NCBI GenBank assembly: GCA_028583605.1
Contig: CM053325.1
Location: 59,292,813-59,356,812 of the forward strand
DNA: 64,000 nt
Direction of reading: 5' to 3'
From: Dastarcus helophoroides
Lineage: Eukaryota > Arthropoda > Insecta > Coleoptera > Bothrideridae
Under the pieces are notes generated by a model. The model worked only from the letters and a program-made list of their open reading frames with translations, did not search any database and had not been told where the DNA came from. Below are positions 31,415-43,609 of the stretch, in pieces. Position 1 is the first letter of the stretch; each line of letters opens with the position of its first letter. The position numbers were made by a program, and so were the translations under genes.

Positions 31415-34095
31415 ATGACTAGCTCTCAACAAAAAAGGAAACCCAGCTGCCTGAAAGTGGTAGCCTGGAACAGCGACGGGATTACAAATAAGATACTAGA
31501 ACTAAAGGAGTTTTTAATAGAGCACAATATAGACGTGTTTCTATTAAGCGAAACTAAATTAAATGGAAGCGACAAGATAAAAATACCAAATTATGCAATC
31601 TACAGAGCAGATAGAAATAGAAGAGGAGGAGGAACAGCAATTCTAGTTAAAACAAACCTAGATTACTATACTCCAGATCAGCCGGAAACAAGTCACTTAG
31701 AGTATAATATGGTGACAATTGGAATGAAAGATAATAAAGAAATTAGAATAGCATCGGGATACATTTCACCGAACAAAGCAGTTCTCGAAGAAGATTTTGA
31801 AAAAATATTCATCGCGAACGAAGAAACGTTTATTGTAGGAGATTTTAACGCGAAACATCCGCAATGGAATTGCAGGGTGAGAAATACTAAAGGCACAGCA
31901 CTGGAAAGATACGTCACTGAAAATGACATAGGTGTTTTGGCTTCTAGAGAACCAACACATTATGGCCATATAGGACGTCCTGATATACTGGATATAGGAA
32001 TTTTTAAGAATATAACTAGAAATATGGAGATATATACGAAATCTGAACTAAGTTCAGATCATAACCCGATATATATACAAATAGGAGAAGAAGGCTTATT
32101 GGAAGAACAACAGTTAGTTAAAAGAACTAACTGGCAAAGATACAAAAGGCATCTGGAAGAAAATCCGACATTAATGGAGGAGATTTCAAATGTCAACGAA
32201 TTAGAAAGAAGCGTCAGAAAGATACAAGAAAATATTTTGAATGCCATCAGTGTGGCGACGTACGAGGAAAGACGGGATTTTAGAAAAAAAAAATTGCTAT
32301 ATCAAAGAACTAGCAAGAGAGAAAAACAAACTAAAGAAGAAATATCACAGGACTCTTGATCCTCGAAATAAAAGGAATATGAACAGAGCACAGACTGCAT
32401 TGAGGCAGGCCTTAGAGCAGCAGAGAAATGCAGAATGGGACAGAAAGCTAGAAGAAGTAACAGTGCAAGATAATTCTCTCTGGCAACTACATAAAATTTT
32501 AAAAAGGGAAAAAACACAAACTCCCTGTATGCACACCCCAAGAGGAACTGTGTATACTCCGGAAGAAAAGGCAGAAGCTCTGGCTAACCACTTGGAGGAA
32601 CAATGCCAGCCTAGCTGCAGAAATTACAACGATGAACAAATAACACAAGTAAACAGACTCCTAAGACAAAAAGCAGTAGCAAATGAGGAAGGAGAACCAG
32701 TAAGAGAAACAAATGTGGAAGAAATTAAGTCAATAATCAAGAATATGGCGAAGAAAAAAGCACCAGGAAGAGATCAAATCTCAAATCTGGCCCTAAAAAA
32801 TCTCTAGGAAGCGGAGATTGAAAAAATCAGGAAAATTATCAACACGATAATAAAAATGGAACATTTTCCCAGCATATGGAAATTCGCACAGGTGGTGATG
32901 ATTCCAAAGCCGGGAAAAGACCCAACGTATCCACAAAATCAAAGACCGATAAGTCTTCTCCCAGCCATAGGTAAAGTGGCAGAAAAAAATAATCTGCTCA
33001 AGATTGCAAGAAGAATTAGAAAGATTAGAGGTAATACCGGAAGAACAATTTGGATTTAAACCGGAACACACCACCACACAACAGGCGTTGAGGTTGATCG
33101 AAGAAGTCGCACAAGGATTAAGCGATAAACAGTCCATGGGGTTGGTCTGATTAGATGTTGCCAAGGCTTTTGACAAAGTTTGGCACAAAGGACTAGTATA
33201 TAAAATGCATAGAGCAAATATCAATCCCAAATTAACAAGGATAATACAATCCTATTTAAAGAATAGGAAATTCGAGGTAAAATTGGACGGAATAATAACA
33301 GAAGAAAGAAGAATAAGAGCTGGGGTTCCGCAAGGTTCGGTTCTAGGCCCCACTCTATTTAACACATATATGCATGACATTCCCAAACCAAACGGAGTAA
33401 AGATAGCGCTGTATGCGGATGATACAGCGATTCTAGCAAGACACACAAGACAAGAAATAATAGTTAGAAGATTGCAAGAAGCACTTAATCAAATGGAAGA
33501 ATGGTTTAAAAAATGGCGTATTGAAGTCAATGGGGACAAAAGTACGGCCACATATATGACAAGAAAAAGGCCTCAGCCAGAGGAAATTTTAAATATTTTC
33601 AACGAAGACATTCCCTGGACAGAAGAGGCAAAATATCTAGGAATAATTCTAGATAAAAAGCTAACGTTCAGGAAACATATGGAACACGCTAAGAAGAAAG
33701 CAATAATGGCAAGGACAAGAATTTATTCGCTTCTGTGCAGAAAAAGCCGTCTAAGTCTCAGAAACAAACGATTAATTTACAAAGCAGCTATACAACCTAT
33801 AATGACTTATGGTGCAGCGTGCTGAGGATATACAGCAAAATCAAACATGAATATACTGCAAACAGTACAAAACACAACGCTAAGAATGATAGCCAACGCT
33901 CCCTGGTTCGTAACCAACCGAAGAATTCATGAAGATTTACAAATAGAAACGATATTAGAAACGGTAAAAAAAGCCGCAAGAAGAGAGTTTGATAGAGCTG
34001 AAATACACCCAAATCGACTACTTGGGGAAGTAGTGGATTATGAACCCCAAGATTATCCAAGAGTCAAAAGACCTAGGATGGTCTTAAGAAGATAA
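31415..34095 (+). pseudogene. Jockey ORF2: endonuclease and reverse transcriptase, frameshifted
   Basis: The apurinic-like endonuclease is open at 31415-32359: VVAWNSDGI, SETKL, GDFNAKHPQW, SSDHNPI. A frameshift in an A-run near 32290 moves to the frame running to 32807 (APGRDQIS). Further shifts occur near 32810 and 33000, a stop at 33150 (TGA), and a TGA at 33823. RT motifs: PISLLPAIGK, LDVAKAFDKVWH, AGVPQGSVLGP, LYADDTAIL, YLGIILDKKL. The C-terminal tail ends at 34095. It is inactive. Confidence 0.85.
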
Positions 34096-34796
34096 GAAAG
34101 TCTATTAACCTCGGGTTTTAGTGTGGTTTCCCGAGGGCAAGGTCAAATGGCTAGTAGGCGAAAGAAAAACAAGTCGCTCCACACGCGCATTAAGAGGATG
34201 TTTCTACAGAAAGAGAGATAAAGGCAGAGAGTAAAATCTGCAGCAGATGAGAGGCAGACATGGAAGGTCTAAATCTCAAAAGAGTAACTAACGGTACGAG
34301 CAGATAAGAAAGATCTGCAACGCAAGAGAGAAGGACACGGAAGGTCTAAATCTCTAAAGAAGAAAAAGAGCAGCAAGAAACAAGTGAGGTGTTAAACTTC
34401 TTATACAGAACAGAGCGACAAAGGGGTAAGAGGAAAATATTCCTGACCCCATATGGAGATTGGAAGACAAAGACAAAGACCTTACGTGGTAGTTATCGCG
34501 CTGATATCTGTCTCATTCGCTCCAATGAATGTTCCTTTCCTTCTCTTTCACATTGACGAAATTTCGTACCAGTGCCACAAGTGCTGCTAACTGCAAGGGC
34601 TAAACAAAATCTGATAGTACTCCAATTTCTCCGTGTTTACGATTCGGGGAATTTACGTGTTTTATTTCAGCTGTCAACTGTCGTCGGATTATGCTTTTAT
34701 ATTAGAGCAGTCGTCATCATTTCTAAATCTCTGATCCTTTTAAGACATTAATGCACCTTGTTTATCATGATTAATAGTTTGTTATCTTTCTGTTTA

Positions 34797-34882
34797 AAAC
34801 CGAAGGTCAAAACTTGTCCCCTGAAGCCAAGAAGGATTTTTTGAAGGTATCCAAGAACAGGTCCGTTCCACCAAAAAAAATC
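34797..34882. mobile_element. Family X fragment (outer segments only)
   Basis: Contains ACTTGTCCCCTGAAGCCAAG joined directly to TTTGAAGGTATCCAAG and GGTCCGTTCCACCAAA; the fold-back centre is deleted. Confidence 0.7.
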
Positions 34883-37559
34883 CTTGTGTTTATTAATTTT
34901 TCTTAGTTTCCAATAAATAATTTTAAAAGTCCAAATATATTTATTTATGACTTTACATTTCTAGTCAAGCATCATCACTAAAATTCATAAGAGTAGGCAG
35001 GATTTAATCAGAGAGGGGCCAGAATCTTTTTGAAAAATTGATAAAAAAAGAAAACCGCAAAACGTTTCGAGTATATGTATATTTTCATTTAACTGCATGA
35101 ACTGAGTAATCAAATTTTCAGATTAACTTAGAAATTTGGAAATAGAGTCGAACTTTGCGAGAACAGTCAGAAAATTGAATCTAAAATAAAAACCGATCCT
35201 TTGGGAAAATTTTAAAAACTATCCAAATTTCGAAGATTTCAAAAAATAACGATTTTAAAAAATACCGTCGAAATGTCGAGAAAAAGGTTGAAATCTCTTA
35301 CAAAAAAGTGAACATTTCAAGAGAAATTTTAATTTTGAAAGAGACGAGGAAAAACGAATTTTGATAAAAAGTTGGAATGTTGAGAAATTCGTGTTTAAAA
35401 TAAAATTCTAACCTTTCGAAAAATCTCAAAAATTGTTGAAAATTCGAAAAAATTATATTTTTAAAGGTCGAATTTTGTGCAAAAAAGATGTAATTTTTAA
35501 AAAAAAGTTGGAACTTTGAGAAAAATTTTTCACTGTAAACGGAAATTTTCGGAAGCCTAAAACATCCCTATTTCTAGTACGAGTCAAAATTTCTAGAATA
35601 AGACAACTTTTGAGAAACATGAAATTTTCGGAAACTTAAATTTTAAAAAAAATCAGAAAAAAAACGAATATTAAAAAAAGAAAATTCAATTTTGAGAGAA
35701 AAATGTAGAATAACGTCGTAATTTCCAAAGTGACCAATTTTTTAAAAAAAAACCCTATTTTGGGAAACGATTTTTTAGAAAACCGAAATTGAATAAAAAC
35801 CCAACATTTCAGAATAACTCGAAATTTCTAAATATGCCAAAATATTTCCAAAGGCCAAATGTTGTGAAAAAATTTGCAACTTCCAAAAACGCTTTTCTCA
35901 AAATGTTTACTTTTTTATTCTAATTTTGACATGATATTTAAATTTCAATAAAGAAATTAAATATACAAGAAATCTTTTTCTCGAAATTACCCAAAAATAT
36001 TTTTCGCAACATTTTTAATTTTTGATAATATGCCGACCTAATTTAGAGAAAACAGACGTATTTCAAGAAAACTAAAATTTAAAGGAAAAGCCAATTTCGA
36101 GGAAAAAGTGCAGAAAGTTCCAGAAACTAAAACATGGCATTTTGAAATAAAAGTCAATATTTCGAAAATAAGGCGAAATATAAAGATGAAATTTCTAGTC
36201 AAATTTAAAAAGGTCAAAATTTAAAAAAAAAAATATTCAGAAAAGTGGCCTAATTCTGATAAAAAAAATGATTTCCGAAAGAAGAGCCCAAATAGTGGAA
36301 TTTTGAGAATAAAGTCGAAATTTCTGAAAAGACGAAATTAAACTAATTTTGAGAGAAAGTCAAAATTTTTAGCAAAGTTGAATATCGAATTTTGATATAA
36401 AAATATCGGGAAAAAGGTAAATTTTAAGAAACCTGTTAAAAGTTCTGAAAAATCAAATTCCAAATGATCAAAATCTTCAGAAAAACCCGATGTTAATAAA
36501 AATAAAGGAATTAAAAAAAACGAAATCTCTGAAAAGCAGTCGACATTTCTAGAAAAACTACCAAATGGAGCATCAAAGATCGAAATTTTCCAGAAAAAAT
36601 TCAAACTTAAAGAAAAAGTGCAACTTTGAGAATAGCCGTTCGTTTGTGGAAAAAACGAGTCTTGAAAAAAAAGTCAAAATTTTAAGAAAGATACGAATTT
36701 CCAGGAAAAATATTCAGTTTTCCGGGAATATACAGGATGGGATTTCAGGATAATTTTAAATTTGCGAAAAAAGGCGGATTTTGAGAAAAATATCAGTTTC
36801 GATTTTTCTAAATTTGTTTTTTTTTGGAAATTTCGATTTTTTCCCTTAAAAAACAAAAAAAAAGATCGAAATTTTGAGAAAAAAGTCAAAATTTAGTAAA
36901 CACTCGTAATTCTTCAGAGAGAGTCAAATTTTGTCGAAATTTTGGAAAAAGGACAAATTTTGAGAAAAATGTAATTTCTAGATTTTTCTCTTAAGCGCTT
37001 GAATCAGAGGCAGACATGCACCCTGTTTTGCCCTACCCTGAGTCAGAAAATGTCCAATATTGAAATAATCGTCGAAATATTGAAAAACAAGTTGTATTTC
37101 CCCATTCCAAGGGAAATTTTCTCGGAATTTTTGTCTTTTTACAAAATTTCTAAAAAAGTCATTGTAAAAATATCCAGATAAATATTGTTATCAAAAAATC
37201 GATTAAGTTTCAAGCAAAAGGGTAAATCTTGATAAAAAAAGTCGAAATTTTCAGAAAATCAAAGTTTAAAGAGAAGTCGAAGTTTCCGGAAAAAACTAAT
37301 TTTGAGAAATGATGGAATTTCGAAAAATAAAACGATGAATTTTGAGATAAAAAATTCGAAATTTTTAGTTAAGTTGGATTCTGATAAAATAAATCGAATT
37401 TTAGGAATACATTTGAAATTCCCAAAGAAATTTATGAAAAAAGACGAATTTCGTGAAATAAGTCGAAATTTCGAGAAAATATCAATAGCTTAAAGAAGGA
37501 CGACTTTTGTCGAATAGAATTTTTTTAGAGAAGGTCTCCTCAGTACAATATAAATTTTC
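34883..37559. repeat. Degenerate AT-rich repeat
   Basis: GAAATTTTGAGAAAAA-type low-complexity repeat similar to that in the hAT-ended elements, with no gene. A GC-rich island at about 37000-37040 (GCACCCTGTTTTGCCCTACC) resembles the one at 37575-37615. Confidence 0.7.
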
Positions 37560-37705
37560 GTTAACCACACGAGCTGGAGGGGGGGGGGGCAAGCGCCCTA
37601 CCCTGCCCTATTCTGACTACGTCTATGTTAAAACTAATTCCACAAGACGAGGGCCTCTTAAAGATCTACCCGCCCGGAGCCTCGCAATGGCTAAGGCCGC
37701 CCCTG

Positions 37706-37869
37706 CAGCTGAATACAAAATATAAACAAAACTTAAATTTAAAAACCACTCGAGATAAAAAATTCGATGAAGAAATTCTTATCATAACGGTTATCAACGT
37801 AAACTGATCTTATCACATAAGTGCATACGACAAATTTCATTTTGTCAAAGGTCAGACGAGAAAGTATAG
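37706..37869. promoter_or_regulatory. Putative upstream region of the second gene
   Basis: Unique sequence between the right end of the insertion and the candidate first ATG. With 29780-29930 it may form an ancestral divergent promoter split by insertions. No specific motif supports this. Confidence 0.25.
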
Positions 37870-38079
37870 ATGGGTAGACCGGCTTTATTAAATTCCCAAA
37901 AATTGTTTGAAATATACAGCCAGCCTGTCAAATGGTATACAGTAAAATATGTGATCTGTGTAGTTGTGCTGTTTTTAATTAAACTGAAAGATGAAATTCT
38001 ATATTTTCTCTTGTGGCAATCAAAATCAAAAGATGGGAAATCAATGGAGAAACTACAAGATTTATCTGAGGATGCCAAT
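37870..38079 (+). CDS. Candidate first exon: membrane-anchor N-terminus
   Basis: 70 codons from ATG 37870 to a strong donor AAT|GTAAGTAAG at 38080, phase 0. It encodes one hydrophobic segment (YVICVVVLFLIKL and ILYFLLW) followed by a Lys/Ser-rich stretch ending LQDLSEDAN. Phase and strand fit the exon at 47972 (ASDSVDF...), and an N-terminal anchor would suit that family. The 9.9-kb gap and lack of a family match make the link an inference; it could be the first exon of another gene. Confidence 0.45.
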
Positions 38080-38256
38080 GTAAGTAAGATTTTTATTTTC
38101 ATTTCTTTTTATTGACTCTATTTTAAATGCAATTAAGTTTATTTTGCTGAGCAAACTTTTTTTTCACTGAGCAAACAATTTCATTTGTTTAAATAAACAA
38201 CAATTTAAACATTTCTAAAGTGAGCTCAGTGAAGCTAAAATTAATTTACTGTAAAG

Positions 38257-38515
38257 GCTAGGATTGTGGCATTGGATATCTTAAAGGCTTTCGACAGAGT
38301 CTGGCACCGATCTCTTCTCGCCAAATTAACATCTTATGGTCTCCCTGCTGGACTCTGTCTTTTAATATCCAATTTTGTCGCTGACAGGTCGTCGTCGATG
38401 GCATTTCATCCGGGACATTTGCGATTAACGCAGGAGTGCCTCAGGGGTCTGTTGTGTCTCCTACTCTATTTCTGTTACACATAAACGATATCTTAGCTTC
38501 AACTTCCAATCCTAT
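38257..38515 (+). pseudogene. Reverse transcriptase fragment, CR1-like LINE
   Basis: Closely similar to 63510-63775: VALDILKAFDRVWHRSLLAK, SYGLPAGLCLLISNF. It has frameshifts and ends abruptly just before the YADD box at a junction with different sequence. Confidence 0.85.
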
Positions 38516-39155
38516 ACAGGGTGAGTCACTAAGAGGGAATCGGTCTTTGGTAGGCGTATCGTTCAAAATATCTAAAAATGTCTTGAATAAAAGTTGTTCG
38601 AAATAAAGTTCTCCACAACCTAAAATTATTGCCAAATATGGCGGCCTTCCGGTTGCACCGGAAATGAACACAACTTTCTTATTTTAAATAGAACACCCTA
38701 TGTATTTTTACATTTTTTGGATTCCTTGTTAAAAATGAATATGAATTTATTGAGACGACATAGGCCCTTAGTTGAACCGTTTTCGCGTAATTTAATTTTT
38801 TTGGTTAAATTTGACGATATCGGAGCTTGACGCCATTAATGATATTTTCCAAACGCAATGACTCGGAGTTGTGTGGCATACGGTTTTGGATTCAGGGAGA
38901 AATGGAGTATTTGTTTACGTCTTTGCTGTTAGCAAGATTTCTTAAATTTCTTCACATCCGTCGACTCAATTCTTCAGTTGTTCAAACATGCATAACTTAA
39001 TTTTTTCAAATAGAACCACCTATCTTGGATTATCTTATCGGATGCGAAATTAAATTATCTTTTTTTTGGTACCAGGTATTGCCACCTTCGTCCAATAATT
39101 TTTGAGAAATTTAAAATTTTGTAAAAATTTTAATTAATTTCGTATTATCGCTTTA
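38516..39155. other. Unclassified repeat-like sequence
   Basis: Begins CAGGGTGAGTCACTAAGAGG at the junction with the RT fragment and includes AAATAGAACACCCTATGTA. These motifs look like ends of an arthropod interspersed repeat, but I cannot name it. No coding sequence. Confidence 0.4.
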
Positions 39156-39626
39156 GCCCTGGATGTCGGGGTACACACGTATATATTAACTGAAGTAAAT
39201 TTACACTTCACTTTGAGGGTTCCTACACATGCATACCCCTCTAACCTTAACTATTACATAATATTCCTATTTAATTACAATTTTATTCCTACTTCGATTT
39301 GCCGTATATTCCTAGTCTAGTCTAGTTTCTAACCTACATTTAATCTACCTAATCTACCCTTCACCTTAACCTAATCTAACCTATTTAACCTAAAGTTCTA
39401 ATCTAACGTTCCTCCTCGCGTTGTCTCTTTTTCCTTCCTCTTGCGTTACGTCTAAGGCTGGGTGCTCAATCCCCCAGCTTGTGCCATGTCAAGGTACTCG
39501 ATCCCCTTGACTTCGGATGGTTCCAGGTCAGAACTTGGAGTTCGGCGTAGGTTTCCTCCCACATTGTCCTATTCCGCTTTCTCGTAGATTCATTTCTCAG
39601 GTACTCGATCCCCCGGTAATCGAAAT

Positions 39627-40798
39627 CTACTGTTCCTCAAATGAGGACTTGAGTTCGTCAAGCTTTCCAGCGGCTTGGTTCAGAACTTCAAAGAAATTTG
39701 GGTTCCGAGCCGCTTCATCAATCTCCTCGATACTTCTTGGCCAAAGAACTCCCTTTCTTATCGCTAGCTGCTCTGTTCTGTTCCTCCATTCCTCCCGATT
39801 CCTGCATACGAACATTACATGGTCAGCATCCTCGGGCTCTCCGCATTGGCATAATGGTGAGTTCCTTTTCTCCATCCTGTGGAGGTATTCCTGAAACCTT
39901 CCGTGACCTGTAAGCAGCTGTACGCATTGCTGCGTAAGCTGCCTTCCTCTTAGACGCCTGTAGCCTTCCACTCTTCTCAGGTAGCGATGAGTCCCTCTCC
40001 CTGTTGTGGCAGAATCCCATCGTTCTTGCCACCTGAAAAAAGAACAACGCGACAGTCTGGTCCTAATAAGCCCAAAGGGCACCTTATCGTATTCATATCC
40101 CACCACCATGTTATTATTATCATTATTGCCTAAACTGCAGGCGCCTTTCGCGAGCTCGTCCGCCCTTTCGTTGCCAGTGACTCCCCGGTGTCCCTTAACC
40201 CATTCCAATCGCGTTTTATTTTGTTCTTGAAGCAGATCTTGCGCTTCCTTAACAAGTTCCGAATTTGGTTTATTTTACATGGCAGCTATTGCCGCCTTAC
40301 TATCACTCCTTATTATGCAACTTTCCAGCGTACGAGCTCGTTCTAGTGCTTTCTTAATAGCTAATACCTCCGCCTGAAACACCGAGCAATTGCCTCCGAG
40401 CCTGTATTGCCCCTTACCTATTTCCTTTCCTTTCCTATAAATAACGTGAGCTGCTCCTGTGCCTGTTTCCTGTTTGGATCCGTCTGTATAAATTTCGTTT
40501 TCCGTTGCCATTTCTTGCTTCTTTTGGTCCACTTCCTTTACCGGATGTTTCCTTCTCTTCTTGACCTTTTTCTCTATCTGTTCTGCGTTAATCTCCAGTC
40601 CCGTTTCTTCACGAATTTTTCCCCTGTCCATTCAAATATTCTTTTTCTGTTTCTTATTTCTTCTAATTTAATATCTATTGGTACCAGCCCTGCTAATACC
40701 AATGCCGCTTCCGTTGACACTGTTCGATAAGCTTTCCCTGCTTTAAGTGCCATTATTCTTTGTACGCTTAATAGCTTCCTTTTTTCTTTGACTCCCAT
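39627..40798 (-). pseudogene. R1/LOA-like C-terminus: RNase H and CCHC-like region
   Basis: Continuation of the polyprotein: 40798-40632 (VKEKRKLLSVQRIMAL, TVSTEAALVLAGL), a frameshift near 40625, then RNase H (YTDGSKQETGTGAA, FQAEVLAIKKAL, RSDSKAAIAAM). One TAA at 40275-40277 follows, then in the same frame WVKGHRGVTGNERADELAKG. Next is a cysteine/histidine segment LCQCGEPEDADHVMFVC. The stop at 39627 is probably natural. Confidence 0.85.
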
Positions 40799-40877
40799 TT
40801 TATCGTACCATAAGTTCGCCCCATATGTTATAATAGGTTCGATTGCGCCTTCGTAGATAGCTGCAATGTTTCTCCCT

Positions 40878-43090
40878 TTAAGACCCCAGTCTAGGGCCGC
40901 AGCTGCTGTAATTTTCTGTGCTACATTCTTTGCTTTCCCTGTGTTTTATGTGTTCCTTATAGTTTAATTTCTTATCTAGTATAATTCCTAAATATTTAAG
41001 CGTTTCTTTGCACCTTATTCTGCCACTTCCCATCCTGAAAGTCGGCTCTTGTTGATTTGAACTTTGTCCAAAAAATATAGCTTCCGTTTTTTCTGCATTA
41101 AATTTCACCCTACTCCTTTCGGCCCAGGCTTCTAGCATTATCAGTGCTTCTTCGCCCGCTTGTTTTGTGCCCTTCCATGCGTTATTCCTTATGATAAGTG
41201 CCGTATCATCAGCATATGCTATGATGCGACACCCATTTGGCAGCTCACATTTAAATATATCGTTATAAAATAGTTTCCAAAATAACGGTCCAGACTTCGA
41301 TCCTTGGGGGCATCCCAAGTCTACTGTTTTATTTACTTCAACTCCTTCTTCCTTCATTATCGCTATTCTCTTCCTAAAATAATCTCTTGCCAATTGGACT
41401 AAATTATCAGGACATTCATATTCTATCATCTCGTTTATTATTTTTGGCCTCCATGCGTTATCAAACGCTCCTTCTATATCCAATGATATTATTGTACAGT
41501 ATTCCCCCCTTTCCTTTGCAAGTTTAACTTCTTGAACTACCTCTTGTATAGCATCTTCCGTGCTTTTCCCTTCTTCGAATCCATATTGATCCTTGTGAAT
41601 CTTTCCTCTTCCCATGTTTATATGATATTCGACCCTACTCGCCATCAGTCCATCCAGCACTTTCCCAAGTACTGGAATAAGACTGATTGGTCTATGTTTG
41701 GTTTTATCGTTTCCTTTTGGGATCAGCTTAACCACCTGTTTTTTCCAGATGTCAGGAAATGCTCCTTTTTGAAGACATTTATTGAATAAATCAACAAATA
41801 CTTCTGGTTTGGCTTCGATTGCTTCTTTAATAATATCAGACGTTAATCCATCTATTCCTGGAGCTTTCTTTGAGCTCATTGATTTTATTATCCTTATTAT
41901 TTCTTCTTCTATGAATTCCTGATCGTTCTCTCCTCCGTTTAAGTTTTCAGCCCTTTGTCTGATTACCCCCTGTTCATCAGATTCATTTTCCTTATCTTCA
42001 TTTAGAAAGTACTTCATTAGAAGCTCTTGTGCTGTCTCTTCAGCCGTTTTTGTGTATTCGCCATTCTTTTTGCGTACGCTTTGCATCAGTACGCTACTTT
42101 TCCTTTTTCCTCTTATTATTTTGTATGCTCCTTTCCACGGATTCTGTCCCAGGTTTCTGCTACAGAGCTCCCTCCATCCGTTTAATTTTGCGTTTTCTAT
42201 TTCCTTTTTAAATTCCGTCCGCTTTTGCCGATAAGCTTCTAGCTTTTCTTTCCTCTCTTCCCCTTGTTTGTCTTGATAATCTCTTGGAGATTTGTTTACC
42301 TCTTTTTTCTTTTCTGTTAATTCTGAAGTCCACCATGGCACTGCTTTCTTATTTCCTTTCCTTTTGGGAATTACTTCCCCTGCTATCCTTTCGATAGTCT
42401 TATTTATTTTCTCGGCTACCGCGTTAATTTCTTGTTTTGTGTGCGCTTCTCTTATTTCGACTTCTATACCTTCCATTTCTTCTTTAATTCTCTTTGAGAA
42501 TTTCCCCCAATCTGCTTTCTTTGTACTAAATCCAAAGTTTTCTTCAACCCTATTCTCTCCTTCTATCGTAAACATGATGTTTCTATGATCACTCAGATTT
42601 TCTTCTTGCTCTACGTTCCATCCTTTTATTAGCGAATATATTCCCATGGAAGCTAAAGTCACATCCAAGTGGCTGCTCCCATGTGGCCCTATATATGTCG
42701 CTTCTTCTCCTTCGTTCACAATTACCAGATCCAGCTCAGCTATCAACTCGGTAATCGCGTTTCCTCTGTTATCTTCCCTCTGACTTCCCCAAGCAGGTGA
42801 CTTACTGTTCACGTCTGCTCCGATTATTATTCCGCCTCCTTTCGTTTTTAGTACGCTTATAATTTCTCTCAGTTTTCTTACTTTCATAGTGAATGTGTCA
42901 TTCTCCATTCTTCGTGCCACAGGTAGTATATACGAAGATACCGCAAACATGTGTCTATCTCCCAGATTAATACCTATTACCGTATTATAATTATCTGCTA
43001 ATTCCTTAATTTCTATTGCCCCCATTGAATTACTATTAATTAAAATCGCTGTTTTATCTCCTCCTGCGAATACTCTAGAGCACAGACGTA
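40878..43090 (-). pseudogene. R1/LOA-like endonuclease and reverse transcriptase
   Basis: An open frame of more than 700 codons from about 43090 (RVFAGGDKTAILINSNS, upstream of ATG 43025). Endonuclease: GADVNSKSPAWGSQ, SSHLDVTLAS, LSDHRNIMF. RT: SKKAPGIDGL, HRPISLIPVLGK, SLDIEGAFDNAW, GCPQGSKSGPLFWKLFYNDI, AYADDTALI, LKYLGIILDKK. A frameshift near 40942 breaks it; the thumb continues in another frame (GKAKNVAQKITAAAALDWGL). The length of intact frame shows a fairly young insertion. Confidence 0.88.
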
Positions 43091-43416
43091 TAGGTGGTGA
43101 GTTGTCTCTTTTCTACAAGTACTATTATGGAAGATGCTGGCAGGAACTAATAGGATTGATCCCCCCAAGGGCAAGATTCTTGAGGCGTACTAGACAGTCG
43201 GAGGCAGCAAATTCCTGTGCGGTCCAGCTTGACACAGTGAGGGCTTCTGTCTACGAAGACTCTTTTTTCTATAGAACTTCCAAGTTATGGAACTTGTTAC
43301 CGAATGGAATTTTTCCCAAAAATTACAACCTATTCTTATTTAAAAAGGCGATTCATCGCCATCTATCCTTGTTTCCGCATCCTACTCGCAGTGCTTTGAA
43401 AGCATTATGGGGTTAA
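43091..43416 (+). pseudogene. C-terminal tail of a LINE reverse transcriptase (plus strand)
   Basis: Encodes SLFYKYYYGRCWQELIGLIP, RARFLRRTRQS, VQLDTVRASVYEDSFFYRTS, LWNLLPNGIFPKNYN, the usual C-terminal tail of CR1/Jockey-like insect LINEs, to a stop at 43414-43416. It may be the 3' end of the LINE whose RT fragment lies at 38257-38515, split by the R1/LOA insertion; about 250 codons in between are missing. Confidence 0.75.
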
Positions 43417-43609
43417 CCTTTGCGAGTGGATTAAACTTTAAAAAAAAGAAATGTTTGATTTCAAAGCTTTAGCCTTTCGCAGTCAGGAGTCAGGGATGGA
43501 TTTAGTCACCCTTGCAAAGCAGCTTTTACCGCCATAAAAATTAGTTGCTTTGAAATTTAAATTAATCCAGAAAAGTGAAAAAAAGAGACTTCCTTTGATA
43601 TACAAATCT
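43417..43609. other. LINE 3' flank
   Basis: No gene. The motif CAGGGATGGATTTAG at about 43492 looks like a hAT-type end without a partner. Confidence 0.35.

Larger units (their letters stand above)
30110..34500 (+). mobile_element. Jockey-clade non-LTR retrotransposon, decayed
   Basis: Two successive coding regions: a gag-like ORF1 with a PRE_C2HC-type domain and zinc knuckles, then ORF2 with endonuclease and reverse transcriptase. Exact ends are not visible; 34096-34500 is probably 3' UTR. Codon use is less AT-rich than the surroundings. Confidence 0.85.
30048..37705. mobile_element. Possible hAT-ended composite containing a Jockey element
   Basis: Left end CAGGGGCGGCCTTTGG at 30048, right end CTAAGGCCGCCCCTG ending 37705, in correct orientation. 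The flanking 8 bases differ (TTTCTATT and CAGCTGAA), so the ends could belong to two separate insertions. Inside are the Jockey element, a family X fragment and about 2.5 kb of degenerate AT-rich repeat. Confidence 0.4.
39160..43090 (-). mobile_element. R1/LOA-like non-LTR retrotransposon
   Basis: Minus-strand element with endonuclease, reverse transcriptase, RNase H and a C-terminal zinc-knuckle-like region, the domain order of the R1/LOA/I group. 39160-39626 is a probable 3' UTR with repeated AACCTAATCTAACC-type motifs. The 5' end is truncated within the endonuclease at about 43090, where it meets plus-strand sequence of another LINE. Confidence 0.85.

Noticed and set aside
41532..42588. 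Plus-strand frames across the R1/LOA-like element
   Set aside because: They are antisense shadows of the long minus-strand reverse transcriptase frame.
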